DNA of 64,000 nucleotides from Tepidiphilus sp. J10 (GTDB lineage: Bacteria > Pseudomonadota > Gammaproteobacteria > Burkholderiales > Thiobacillaceae). The notes below the pieces were generated by a model, which saw only the letters and a program-made list of their open reading frames with translations, ran no database searches and was not told where the DNA came from. A program made the translations under genes and the position numbers. The first letter of the stretch is position 1. Each line of letters starts with the position of its first letter. Where the stretch lies: assembly GCA_945897955.1 (NCBI GenBank), contig CAMDGQ010000003.1, positions 26,592 to 90,591 on the forward strand. Reading direction: 5' to 3'. Shown here piece after piece: positions 8,528 to 16,425 of this stretch.

Positions 8528-8711
8528 GGCGATTGAAAATATTTGGTCGTAAATGGTAAAAATTTATGCCGGTTCGGCGCTGAAAAACAGTATAAGTGAT
8601 TGAAAAGAGACAATAAACTCTTTTTTGGTAGAAAATAATCCAGATAAATCAATAACTTGATTCTTTTGCTGGGTTGTTTTTGCTGCAAGTGCAAATTAAC
8701 ATGGATGCATC
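8528..8711. promoter_or_regulatory. AT-rich divergent regulatory region, hypC / hydrogenase operon
   Basis: This 184-base gap is clearly more AT-rich than its surroundings and must hold promoters for both directions. A palindrome AATCAATAACTTGATT lies at 8647-8662 (ATCAA-N4-TTGAT), a possible operator half-related to Crp/FNR sites but with the half-sites inverted. On the minus strand a TTATTG-N16-TATACT pair could serve hypC. A weak stem AAAAGAG/CTCTTTT followed by T residues lies at 8603-8626. I found no convincing sigma-54 (-24/-12) promoter. All assignments here are tentative. Confidence 0.45.
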
Positions 8712-9185
8712 ATGCGGACCTTGATATTGGGCATAGGCAACACCCTGCTGACTGACGAAGGTGTCGGTATTCATGTTTTGCAAGCGCTGGAACCCAGCCT
8801 TGCAGATTCTCCCGATATAACGCTACTTGACGGCGGCACGCTGTCCTTCACGCTGGCCGGTCCGATCGAGGAAGCCGATGCGCTGATCGTGGTTGATGCC
8901 GCCAATATCAAGGCAACCCCCGGTGAATGGAAGCTGTTCGAAGGCGAAGAAATGGATGCCTTCCTGATGGGAAATCGGAAATCCACCGTGCATGAAGTTG
9001 GCCTCACCGATCTGCGCGCGATCGCCATCCTGGCTGGTCACTGGCCGGAAAAGCGCGCCATGCTCGCCATCCAGCCCGATATCGTCGATTGGGGTGAGCA
9101 GGCAACCCCGGCAGTCGCCGCCGCGATTCCCCCTGTTTGCGCTGCCATCCATGCATTACTCAAGGACTGGAACCATGTCGATTGA
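8712..9185 (+). CDS. hynD: Hydrogenase maturation protease, HupD/HyaD family
   Basis: A 157-residue endopeptidase that removes the C-terminal tail of the hydrogenase large subunit after nickel insertion. The N-terminal LGIGNTLLTDEGVG motif and the three nickel-sensing ligands Glu16, Asp62 and His94 are all visible (TDEG, VVDAA, STVHEVG). It is the first gene of the operon, with a matching substrate encoded at the far end (13151-14938). Its stop overlaps the start of the HupH gene. The start has only a weak ribosome-binding site. Confidence 0.94.
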   Translation: MRTLILGIGNTLLTDEGVGIHVLQALEPSLADSPDITLLDGGTLSFTLAGPIEEADALIVVDAANIKATPGEWKLFEGEEMDAFLMGNRKSTVHEVGLTDLRAIAILAGHWPEKRAMLAIQPDIVDWGEQATPAVAAAIPPVCAAIHALLKDWNHVD

Positions 9186-9606
9186 AGCAATTCCAGTCGT
9201 TGTAATTAACTCTTCAGAAAATCTTGTTGCAGCCGATAGCGGCCTGTCCGGCAACGCCCCTGTCCTGTTGCGCGAAATCGCCGAGCTTGCGCACCGCTTG
9301 CTTGATTCCGGCGAGGCATCCGCGATTGACTTGCGTGCATTGCCTTTGACGCCAGCGGACCTCGAGTGGCTGCGGGAGACGCTGGGGCAGGGCCAGGTAG
9401 TGGCAACCCTTGAAGCGGAAGGCGAGTCAATGTTGAGCGAGACAGTCTGCCCGGGGGTCTGGTGGGTGACGCACCACAATGAAAATGGCGCTGTCGCCTC
9501 AGAGTTCATTGAAGTGACGTTTGTGCCGGAGTTGCTAAAAGCGCATCCAGAGGATGTAAAAATCGGATTAGAACATCTTGAATTACTGATTTCTGATCTA
9601 AGTTGA
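9175..9606 (+). CDS. hupH: Hydrogenase expression/assembly protein, HupH/HyaF family
   Basis: The 143-residue product matches the C-terminal domain of HupH/HyaF proteins, which take part in maturation of the hydrogenase small subunit. The hallmark is PGVWWVTHHNENGAVASEF followed by an IEV...VPELLKAHPED stretch. It is about half the length of HyaF, so it is a short, single-domain version. I chose the ATG at 9175, which has an AAGGA site and overlaps the upstream protease stop; the open frame upstream of it is a shadow of that gene. Confidence 0.82.
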   Translation: MSIEAIPVVVINSSENLVAADSGLSGNAPVLLREIAELAHRLLDSGEASAIDLRALPLTPADLEWLRETLGQGQVVATLEAEGESMLSETVCPGVWWVTHHNENGAVASEFIEVTFVPELLKAHPEDVKIGLEHLELLISDLS

Positions 9607-9655
9607 ACTAACCTGAATTTCCGCAGTTGTGTTCAGAGCCAGGAGGCGAAGCATC

Positions 9656-10747
9656 ATGCATGGTCCATTGATCGACACACTAGCGCGGCAAGGGGTCACT
9701 CGCCGCACATTCATGAAATATTGCGCGACGTTGGCGTCCATGATGGCGCTGCCGCCTGCCGCAGGGCGAGCGATGGCGGAAGCGATGGCCTCCGCCCCGG
9801 CTGCGACCAGACGACCTTCGGTGATCTGGTTGCCGTTCCAGGAATGTACCGGCTGCACCGAATCGATTACACGTTCGCACTCGCCGACACTTGAAGGCCT
9901 GATTTTCGACGCGATCTCGCTTGATTATCAGGAAACGCTGATGGCGGCAGCCGGTCATCAAGCCGAAGAGGCCTTGCATGCCGCGATGAAGGCCAACGAA
10001 GGCAAATACCTGCTGATTGTCGATGGTTCGATTCCGCTCGGTCTCGATGGCGCGTATTCCTGCATCGCCGGAAAATCCAACCTTGATACCCTGAAGGAAG
10101 TCGCCAAGGGCGCCGCCGCCATAGTGGCGATGGGTTCCTGCGCGGCCTACGGCGGCATTCCCAAGGCGAATCCGAATCCCACCGGAGCGGTTTCGGTATC
10201 GGACATCATCAAGGATAAGCCGATCATCAACATCCCGGGCTGCCCGCCGATTCCTGTCGTGATGACCGGCGTGCTGGCGCACTTCCTGACCTTCGGCAGT
10301 CTGCCGGAAATGGATAGCAAGGGCCGCCCGAAAGCGTTCTACGGCGAAACCATCCACGACCGTTGCTACCGGCGTCCGTTCTATGACCAGGGCAAGTTCG
10401 CCAAGACCTTCGACGACGAAGGCGCGCGCAACGGCTGGTGTCTGTTCGAACTTGGCTGCAAAGGACCGGTTACTTACAACGCCTGCGCTACCGTCAAATG
10501 GAATGGCGGCACTTCCTGGCCGGTCGAGTCCGGTCACGGTTGCCTGGGTTGTTCGGAACCCGACTTCTGGGATGCCGGAGGCTTCTACAAAGCACTGTCC
10601 ATGCCGGCTGATCCGCTCAAGATGGCATCAACCGCGGCGATTGCGGGCGCGGCGGCGGGCGTCGCCATCAGCTTCGCCAATCGGGGCAAGAAGAGCGCCG
10701 CCAAGTCGGCTCATGAAACGACAACCTTGGCAGATCTGGAGAAATGA
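9656..10747 (+). CDS. hynS: [NiFe] hydrogenase small subunit, Isp-type (group 1e-like)
   Basis: A 363-residue precursor carrying three Fe-S clusters that pass electrons from the Ni-Fe site. It has a twin-arginine signal (TRRTFMKY, residues 15-22). Cluster ligands are seen in ECTGCTE, GSCAAYGG and GCPP (proximal), and in HDRCYRRPFYD, GWCLFELGCKGP and HGCLGCSEPDFWD (medial/distal). A hydrophobic C-terminal segment (about 323-345) probably anchors it in the membrane. An AGGAGG site lies 9 bases before the ATG. Following genes encode Isp1 and Isp2 instead of the usual cytochrome b, as in hyn hydrogenases of sulfur bacteria. Confidence 0.96.
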   Translation: MHGPLIDTLARQGVTRRTFMKYCATLASMMALPPAAGRAMAEAMASAPAATRRPSVIWLPFQECTGCTESITRSHSPTLEGLIFDAISLDYQETLMAAAGHQAEEALHAAMKANEGKYLLIVDGSIPLGLDGAYSCIAGKSNLDTLKEVAKGAAAIVAMGSCAAYGGIPKANPNPTGAVSVSDIIKDKPIINIPGCPPIPVVMTGVLAHFLTFGSLPEMDSKGRPKAFYGETIHDRCYRRPFYDQGKFAKTFDDEGARNGWCLFELGCKGPVTYNACATVKWNGGTSWPVESGHGCLGCSEPDFWDAGGFYKALSMPADPLKMASTAAIAGAAAGVAISFANRGKKSAAKSAHETTTLADLEK

Positions 10748-11409
10748 TCATGAATGACATGCAATTTCTGACCTGGGTTCGCGGAACCGGTCTTGATATC
10801 GCACTGAGCATCTTTGTATTGGGTGTTTTGTGGCGGCTGTTCGAGATTTATTCCCTTGGCCGGAAGCCTGATCTTACCGCGCCGCGTCATGCCGCCGGGG
10901 CCTCCGGCTTGCATACGATCTTTAGGCGCACCTTGCCGGCGGAAGGCATGTTGAAGCGTGCACCCGTCAGCATCATAGGCGGCACCGCCTTCCATATCGG
11001 CCTGGCAATCGTGGTGTTCCTTTTCGCGCCGCACATCCTGCTGATCAAGAACCTCACTGGCCTGTCCTGGCCAGGATTGCCGTCCCAGTTCATCGATCTG
11101 GTCGCGGTGGTGACGATGGCGGCGATGGTGGTGGTGCTGGTCGACCGCATCAACAAGCCGGTGAAACGCTATCTCAGCACATTTGGTGACTGGTTTGCGT
11201 GGACGCTGACTTTTCTGCCCGTGCTGACCGGCTGGATGGCTGTGCAGCATTTGTTGCTGCCTTACACCACCATGCTGGCGATCCATATTCTGACGGTCGA
11301 ACTGCTGTTGGTATTCCTTCCCTTCACCAAGCTGTTCCACGCCTTTACCGCGTTCGGTTCACGCTGGTATATCGGCAAGATCAACGGTCATAAAGGAGTA
11401 GCGGTATGA
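10744..11409 (+). CDS. isp1: Isp1: integral membrane b-type cytochrome, NarI/DsrM-like
   Basis: A 221-residue inner-membrane protein with about five helices (near residues 14-34, 76-97, 112-133, 146-168 and 172-195). Conserved-looking histidines in helices (TAFHIGLA, AVQHLLLP, AIHILTVE, KLFHAF) could bind two b hemes, as in NarI. In the Isp-type hydrogenase it links the Fe-S protein Isp2 and the hydrogenase to the quinone pool. The first ATG (10744) overlaps the hynS stop (ATGA); a second ATG at 10750 is equally plausible. It is followed by an ATGA-type overlap with isp2. Confidence 0.9.
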   Translation: MIMNDMQFLTWVRGTGLDIALSIFVLGVLWRLFEIYSLGRKPDLTAPRHAAGASGLHTIFRRTLPAEGMLKRAPVSIIGGTAFHIGLAIVVFLFAPHILLIKNLTGLSWPGLPSQFIDLVAVVTMAAMVVVLVDRINKPVKRYLSTFGDWFAWTLTFLPVLTGWMAVQHLLLPYTTMLAIHILTVELLLVFLPFTKLFHAFTAFGSRWYIGKINGHKGVAV

Positions 11410-12683
11410 GCGCGTCATTAGAAAAAGGCGTCCGTGTACTCAAGGAAGTCATCGACGCTCCCATGGCCAGCTATTTCAATAGCTGCGTGCATTGCGGCCT
11501 GTGCGCCGAAGCCTGTCTGTTCTATACGGAAACCGGCGATCCCAAATACACCCCGATCCACAAGCTGGAACCGTTGCGCCGTATCTATGAGCAGGAATAC
11601 ACCCTGCTTGGCCGTCTCGGCAAGATGGTTGGCCTGTCAAAACCGGTGACCGATGACGAGCTGGAAGAGTGGAAGGAACTGGTTTACAACTCCTGCACAC
11701 TGTGCGGTCGCTGCTCGGCCGTGTGCCCGGTTGGCAACGACATCGCCTACATGGTGCGCAAGTTCCGTGAAGGTATGTCGGCTTCCGGTCATGCCCCGGA
11801 TGGCATCATCGGCGCGGTGAATCGGACTGTCACAATCGGCAGCCCGATGGGCGTCAAACTGCCCGCAGTAAAGGCGCAAATGAAGCACGTCGAGGAAGAT
11901 TACGGCCTGCCTATTCCACTCGATGCCGAAGGCGCCGAGTACATGGTCATGCTGTCCTCGATGGAGATCATCAATTTCCCCGAGTATCTTGCCGCGATCG
12001 CCAAGATCATGCATCAGGCAGGCAAGACCTGGACTTTGTGCTCCACCGCATTCGAGGCGACCAATGCCGGCATGCAGATCGGCAACTCGGATCTGGCCAA
12101 GCTGCTGGTCTCCCGCATCGTCGATGGCGCTGAAAAACTCAAGGTCAAGACCGTGATAAGCCCGGAATGCGGCCATGCCTACACTGCGCTGCGCTGGGAA
12201 GGCGCCAACCTGATCGGCCGGCCGTTCACCTTCAAGGTGCAGCACATCATCGAAGTGCTGGGCGAGTTCCAGGAACAAGGCTTGCTCAAGACCGAAGGTT
12301 TCGAAACCGACAAGCTGACCTTCCACGATCCCTGCCAGTTGGCGCGTCGCGGTGGTGTCATCAAACAGCAACGCAATTTGATGAACATGGTCTCCAAGAA
12401 CTTCGTCGAAATGCCTGATGCCGGTTATATGAACTGGTGTTGCGGCGGCGGCGGCGGCGCATCGGCAATCGAGGAAGGCGAAGAACTGCGTCTTGAGGCG
12501 TTCAAGAAGAAGAAATCGCAACTGGATACGGTCAAGCCGGATCGTCTGGTCACCGCCTGCGCGAATTGCCGCATCGTTCTGGAAGAAGGCCTTGAACACT
12601 ACCAGATGGATATCCCGGTGCTTGGCCTGACCGAATTGATCGCCGAACATATTCCGGATCAAACCGGCCAGAAAGGAGCGTGA
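11406..12683 (+). CDS. isp2: Isp2: HdrD-like iron-sulfur protein of Isp-type hydrogenase
   Basis: A 425-residue cytoplasmic-side protein related to heterodisulfide reductase HdrD and DsrK. Two [4Fe-4S] motifs are seen near the N-terminus (CVHCGLCAEAC and CTLCGRCSAVCPVG). A C-terminal CCG domain contains HDPCQLARRGG, NWCCGGGGG and ACANCRIVLEEG. The first CCG repeat is degenerate (SPECGHAYTALRW), so it probably holds one special cluster rather than two. It should relay electrons between Isp1 and a quinone or thiol-type acceptor. It follows isp1 with overlap and ends 4 bases before the next gene. Confidence 0.93.
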   Translation: MSASLEKGVRVLKEVIDAPMASYFNSCVHCGLCAEACLFYTETGDPKYTPIHKLEPLRRIYEQEYTLLGRLGKMVGLSKPVTDDELEEWKELVYNSCTLCGRCSAVCPVGNDIAYMVRKFREGMSASGHAPDGIIGAVNRTVTIGSPMGVKLPAVKAQMKHVEEDYGLPIPLDAEGAEYMVMLSSMEIINFPEYLAAIAKIMHQAGKTWTLCSTAFEATNAGMQIGNSDLAKLLVSRIVDGAEKLKVKTVISPECGHAYTALRWEGANLIGRPFTFKVQHIIEVLGEFQEQGLLKTEGFETDKLTFHDPCQLARRGGVIKQQRNLMNMVSKNFVEMPDAGYMNWCCGGGGGASAIEEGEELRLEAFKKKKSQLDTVKPDRLVTACANCRIVLEEGLEHYQMDIPVLGLTELIAEHIPDQTGQKGA

Positions 12684-12687
12684 AGTC

Positions 12688-13134
12688 ATGACCATCAGCA
12701 ATGACAAGGATTTCAAGTCCGCTTTGGCTGGACTCTCCACGGCACAGCAGCGGCAACTTGCGGCACGCTTCGTGCAGCGGGTTTTCGCTTTGTCCAATGA
12801 TGTTCGCATCAAGGCGACGCTGGATGCCGCCGCACGCGCAGACATTACTGACGCTGAGCTGACCGTGGTATCGCAAGCCGCCAACTCCGCGCGGGTGGAG
12901 AGCTTCACCCAGTGCGGCAAGGAAACCGACTGGAGCGCTCAGGCCGGCCATTTTGTCGCCAAGGCCGCAGTGGCTTGTGTCAAGGCGGCCGAGGCTGGCG
13001 TTGATCTGGCCTGGGACGCCGCGATGCAGGCGCGTATGGCGCGCACCTGCGAGACCGTCGCAACCGGCGAAGGTACCGAGAACCGAGAATCCGAGGAGCA
13101 ATACCGCATCCTCGAAGCATTCCTGAATCAGTGA
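12688..13134 (+). CDS. Unrecognised 148-aa protein of the hydrogenase operon
   Basis: A 148-residue, alanine-rich, probably all-helical soluble protein inserted between isp2 and the large-subunit gene. It has no signal peptide or membrane segment. Three cysteines are present (FTQCGKE, AVACVKA, ARTCETV) with no recognisable cofactor motif. Spacing of 4 bases upstream and 16 bases downstream shows it is part of the operon, with codon use like its neighbours. The hyn operon described in Thiocapsa runs hynS-isp1-isp2-hynL without such a gene between isp2 and hynL. I do not recognise the family. An assembly or accessory role is an inference from position only. Confidence 0.75.
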   Translation: MTISNDKDFKSALAGLSTAQQRQLAARFVQRVFALSNDVRIKATLDAAARADITDAELTVVSQAANSARVESFTQCGKETDWSAQAGHFVAKAAVACVKAAEAGVDLAWDAAMQARMARTCETVATGEGTENRESEEQYRILEAFLNQ

Positions 13135-13150
13135 GACAAGGACACAGACC

Positions 13151-14938
13151 ATGACTACAGCACAACGCGTCGTTGTCGACCCCATCACCCGCATCGAGGG
13201 TCACCTGCGCATCGAAGCGGAAACCGATGCCAGCGGCAAAATCACCAGCGCCTATTCAGCCGGCACCATGGTGCGCGGTATCGAGATCATCCTGCGCGGC
13301 CGCGACCCGCGCGACGCCTGGGCCTTTGCCCAACGCATCTGCGGCGTCTGCACGCTGGTGCATGGCCTGGCTTCGGTACGCTCGGTGGAAGATGCACTGC
13401 ATCGTGCAATTCCCACCTACACCATTCCGCAAAATGCGGAACTGATCCGTAATTTAATGATTGGCGCCCAGTACGTGCATGACCACGTCATGCACTTCTA
13501 TCACCTGCATGCACTCGACTGGGTCGATGTGGTGTCCGCATTGAAAGCCGATCCGAAAGCGACTTCGGCCTTGGCACAGAGCATATCCAGCTATCCCAAG
13601 TCTTCACCGGGTTACTTCGCCGATGTGCAGAAAAAGGTGCAGACCTTCGTCGAACAAGGCCAACTGGGGATTTTCTCCAATGCCTACTGGGGACACCCGG
13701 CGTACAAATTGCCGCCTGAAGCCAATCTGATGGCCGTGGCGCACTATCTGGAAGCCCTCGCCTGGCAGCGTGACGTGGTCAAGTTGCACGCCATCTTCGG
13801 CGGCAAGAACCCGCACCCCAATTTCGTGGTCGGTGGTGTGCCTTCTGCCATTTCGGTGCATACCGCAGTCGAGAACAAGGTCGGCGGCCAGTCCGGCACA
13901 GCGGTCAACATGGTTGGCTTGCAGACCGTGCAGAACGTGATCAAGCAGATGCGCGATTTCGTCGATCAGGTCTATGTCCCTGATACGCTGGCAATCGCGT
14001 CGTTCTACAAGGACTGGGGCGGCATCGGCGACACAGGCGGCAATTTCCTGTCATTCGGCGACATGCCCTCGAAGAGTTTCTGGGACACCGATTCCTATCT
14101 CGTGCCGCGAGGCGTCATCCTTAATCACGACATTTCCAAAATCCATCCCATCGACCTGGACGCGGACAACGAGATCCAGGAATTCATCAATCACTCCTGG
14201 TACAAGTACAGCCAGGGCGACGCACAAGGCCTGCACCCGTTCAAGGGCGAAACCGAGCTCAACTACACCGGTCCAAAACCGCCGTACGAATATCTCGATG
14301 TGGACAAGAAATATTCCTGGCTCAAATCGCCGCGCTGGCAAGGCAAGTCGATGGAAGTCGGCCCGCTCGCGCGCGTGCTGATGATGTACGCCGACGGCAG
14401 TTGCGGTGGTCACAAGCTGACCAAGGAACTGGTCGACTACACGCTAAAGACACTCGACGTGCCGGTTACCGCGCTGTTCTCGACGCTGGGCCGCACCGCC
14501 GCGCGCACGCTGGAATCGAAGGTGCTGGCGGATTCGATGCAGGGCTGGTTCGACAGCCTGATGGCCAACATCAAGGCGGGACAGGTACGCACCTTCAACG
14601 ACCAGTACTGGGATCCGGCGACCTGGCCGCAACACATGCATGGCGTCGGTCTGCTCGAAGCGCCGCGCGGCGGCTTGAGCCACTGGATCAACATCGACTC
14701 CGGCAAGATCAGCAACTACCAGGCTGTCGTGCCCAGTACCTGGAACGCCGGTCCGCGCGACACGCTGGGCCAGCCCGGCGCCTACGAGGCGGCATTGCAG
14801 CACAACCATGTCATGCAGGATCCGAAGCAGCCGCTCGAAATCCTCCGCACCATCCACAGTTTCGACCCCTGCCTGGCTTGTGCGGTACATGTGACCGATC
14901 CTGACGGCGAAGAACTGGTGCAAGTGAAAGTGAAGTGA
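13151..14938 (+). CDS. hynL: [NiFe] hydrogenase large subunit, Isp-type (group 1e-like)
   Basis: A 595-residue catalytic subunit that oxidises or produces H2 at a Ni-Fe centre. The L1 motif RICGVCTLVH (Cys64, Cys67) and L2 motif DPCLACAVH (Cys574, Cys577, His580) supply the four Ni/Fe-binding cysteines. The 15 residues after His580 form the tail removed by the maturation protease encoded at 8712. It lacks its own Tat signal and would be exported bound to the small subunit. Group assignment rests on the neighbouring isp1 and isp2 genes. Confidence 0.96.
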   Translation: MTTAQRVVVDPITRIEGHLRIEAETDASGKITSAYSAGTMVRGIEIILRGRDPRDAWAFAQRICGVCTLVHGLASVRSVEDALHRAIPTYTIPQNAELIRNLMIGAQYVHDHVMHFYHLHALDWVDVVSALKADPKATSALAQSISSYPKSSPGYFADVQKKVQTFVEQGQLGIFSNAYWGHPAYKLPPEANLMAVAHYLEALAWQRDVVKLHAIFGGKNPHPNFVVGGVPSAISVHTAVENKVGGQSGTAVNMVGLQTVQNVIKQMRDFVDQVYVPDTLAIASFYKDWGGIGDTGGNFLSFGDMPSKSFWDTDSYLVPRGVILNHDISKIHPIDLDADNEIQEFINHSWYKYSQGDAQGLHPFKGETELNYTGPKPPYEYLDVDKKYSWLKSPRWQGKSMEVGPLARVLMMYADGSCGGHKLTKELVDYTLKTLDVPVTALFSTLGRTAARTLESKVLADSMQGWFDSLMANIKAGQVRTFNDQYWDPATWPQHMHGVGLLEAPRGGLSHWINIDSGKISNYQAVVPSTWNAGPRDTLGQPGAYEAALQHNHVMQDPKQPLEILRTIHSFDPCLACAVHVTDPDGEELVQVKVK

Positions 14939-15046
14939 GATCTTGCCCCGCTATGGGGAAAGTGCTCTGTCGCTGGATTGGGATGCGCCTCGCCAGGCGC
15001 ATCCCGGATCAACCCGCTCGTTGGGTAATAAGCAGAAAAGCAGAAA
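14939..15046 (+). repeat. Intercistronic hairpin between hynL and the V-ATPase operon
   Basis: Within this 108-base gap, GGGATGCGCCT (14980-14990) and AGGCGCATCCC (14995-15005) form an 11-bp perfect stem with a four-base loop. A smaller CCCCGCTATGGGG hairpin lies at 14946-14958. Neither is followed by a T run, so this looks more like an mRNA-stabilising or REP-like element, or an attenuating structure, than a classic terminator. Confidence 0.6.
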
Positions 15047-15364
15047 ATGGAAGACCAACTCAAACGACTGTTAGAAGCTGAAGCGCGCGCCCAAGCCATC
15101 ATTGAAGCCGCCAGCCATGAGCGTCAGCGCATGCTCGATCAGGCCCTGGCCAGTGTGCATGAAGCGGAATCACGATTTGAATCCAGCCGTGCCGACTTGC
15201 GCGCCCCGTTTCTGAAGGAGGCGCATGGACGCGCTGAACAGGCAGTCGCAGAGCTCTCACGCAAGTACGAGGAGCGCCAGCGCAATCTGCGCGACATGGC
15301 CTCCCGTCACGAGCAGGAGGCGGTGGACGCTGCGCTGAACCTGCTGCTTGATCCGGCTGTTTGA
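15047..15364 (+). CDS. V/A-type ATPase subunit G/H (peripheral stalk)
   Basis: A 105-residue almost entirely coiled-coil, charged protein (MEDQLKRLLEAEARAQAIIE at the start) that fits the small peripheral-stalk subunit pairing with subunit E in V/A-type ATPases. The identification rests on coiled-coil character and position at the head of the V-ATPase operon. Its TGA stop overlaps the TTG start of subunit C (TTGA), so the two are translationally coupled. The subunit name differs between systems (G, H or AhaH). Confidence 0.82.
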   Translation: MEDQLKRLLEAEARAQAIIEAASHERQRMLDQALASVHEAESRFESSRADLRAPFLKEAHGRAEQAVAELSRKYEERQRNLRDMASRHEQEAVDAALNLLLDPAV

Positions 15365-16413
15365 GTGCGGCCCCAGGCCTGAACGTGTCCGCCTACCTAA
15401 ATACCCGTGTCAGTCTGTACGCCAGTAGGCTATGGCAGGGTGAGAACTTTGAATCCTTGTTGCGTTCGCCGGATGCCGAACTGCCCGACATCCTTGCGGA
15501 GCGCGGTTTGCCGCAATTGGCGACGGGTTTCGGCAGCCATGACCCGCTTTCTCTGGAACAACGCATCATCGCCCAGACCCTGGACGAGACTCGCGTACTG
15601 ATTCGCCCGTTGACCGGCGAGGCGCGCAACTTCCTGATCTACTGGACCGCCCGCTTCGAGGTCAGCAATGTCAAGACACTATTGCGCGGCAAGATGACCG
15701 GCGAACGTCCCGCCGCGCTGCTGACGCGCCTGACGCCGATGGGCTCGTTCGGGCGCCTGGACAACCAGGAATTGGCGCATGCCGAGGATGTCGGAGAACT
15801 GTTGCGGCGTCTGGAAGCCGGGTCGTATGCCGGCATCGTGCGCCACGCCAAGCGCGCTTTCGAGCAAAGTCACGATCCCTTCAATTTGGATGCTGCGCTT
15901 GATCGTGGTTATTACGAGGGTCTCGCGCAACGCGCCGCACCGTTGGAAAAATGTGCCGGCCCGGGCTTCCGGACTTTGATGGGCAATCTGATCGACCGCA
16001 TCAATCTGGTCTGGCTGCTGCGCTACCGATTCAATTACAACCTGCCGCCGGCGCAGGTTTATTTTCTCCTGGTGGGTTCGCATTACAGCCTGACCGGAGC
16101 GCGCTTGCGCGGGCTCGCGGCTTTGGGGAGCCTGGAGGCTGTCCTGGCCGAGTTGCCACAGGAGTGGCGCGCCCGACTGGCGGCGGCTCCAGACATACCT
16201 GGCGTGTTCGCTGTCATGGACCGGGTTGCGGCCGAGCATGCCGTGAAAGTCCTGCACTCCAACGCGCCGGCCATCAGTCGCGCCTTTGCCTATCTGCTGT
16301 TGCGCGAGCGAGACCTGCGTGCTGTACGCGCCGTATTGCGTGGCCGCCATCTAGGTTTGCCCGGGGCCGATATACGGCTTGCCCTGCAACGCGCACCCGC
16401 AGAGTTGATGTGA
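15361..16413 (+). CDS. V/A-type ATPase subunit C (rotor-cap, V-type d-like)
   Basis: A 350-residue protein of the V-ATPase subunit C/d (AC39) family, the funnel that connects the central shaft to the c-ring. The N-terminal AYLNTRVSLYASRLWQGENF pattern and the repeated helical segments with FLIYWTARFEVSNVKTLLRGK are typical. The probable start is a TTG that overlaps the upstream stop; a GTG at 15385 is the alternative. Length is normal for the family. Confidence 0.9.
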   Translation: MSAAPGLNVSAYLNTRVSLYASRLWQGENFESLLRSPDAELPDILAERGLPQLATGFGSHDPLSLEQRIIAQTLDETRVLIRPLTGEARNFLIYWTARFEVSNVKTLLRGKMTGERPAALLTRLTPMGSFGRLDNQELAHAEDVGELLRRLEAGSYAGIVRHAKRAFEQSHDPFNLDAALDRGYYEGLAQRAAPLEKCAGPGFRTLMGNLIDRINLVWLLRYRFNYNLPPAQVYFLLVGSHYSLTGARLRGLAALGSLEAVLAELPQEWRARLAAAPDIPGVFAVMDRVAAEHAVKVLHSNAPAISRAFAYLLLRERDLRAVRAVLRGRHLGLPGADIRLALQRAPAELM

Positions 16414-16425
16414 CGAGGTCGAGAG

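Noticed and set aside
8647..8662. Classic FNR box before the hydrogenase operon
   Set aside because: The half-sites are in the reverse arrangement (ATCAA-N4-TTGAT), so I report it only as a palindrome.
8670..8695. Possible sigma-54 promoter before the hydrogenase operon
   Set aside because: The GG and GC elements are 8 bases apart instead of 10, so it does not fit the -24/-12 spacing.
11637..12920. 427-codon minus-strand open frame across isp2
   Set aside because: It is a shadow of isp2 and its neighbour; the plus-strand frame has clear Fe-S motifs.
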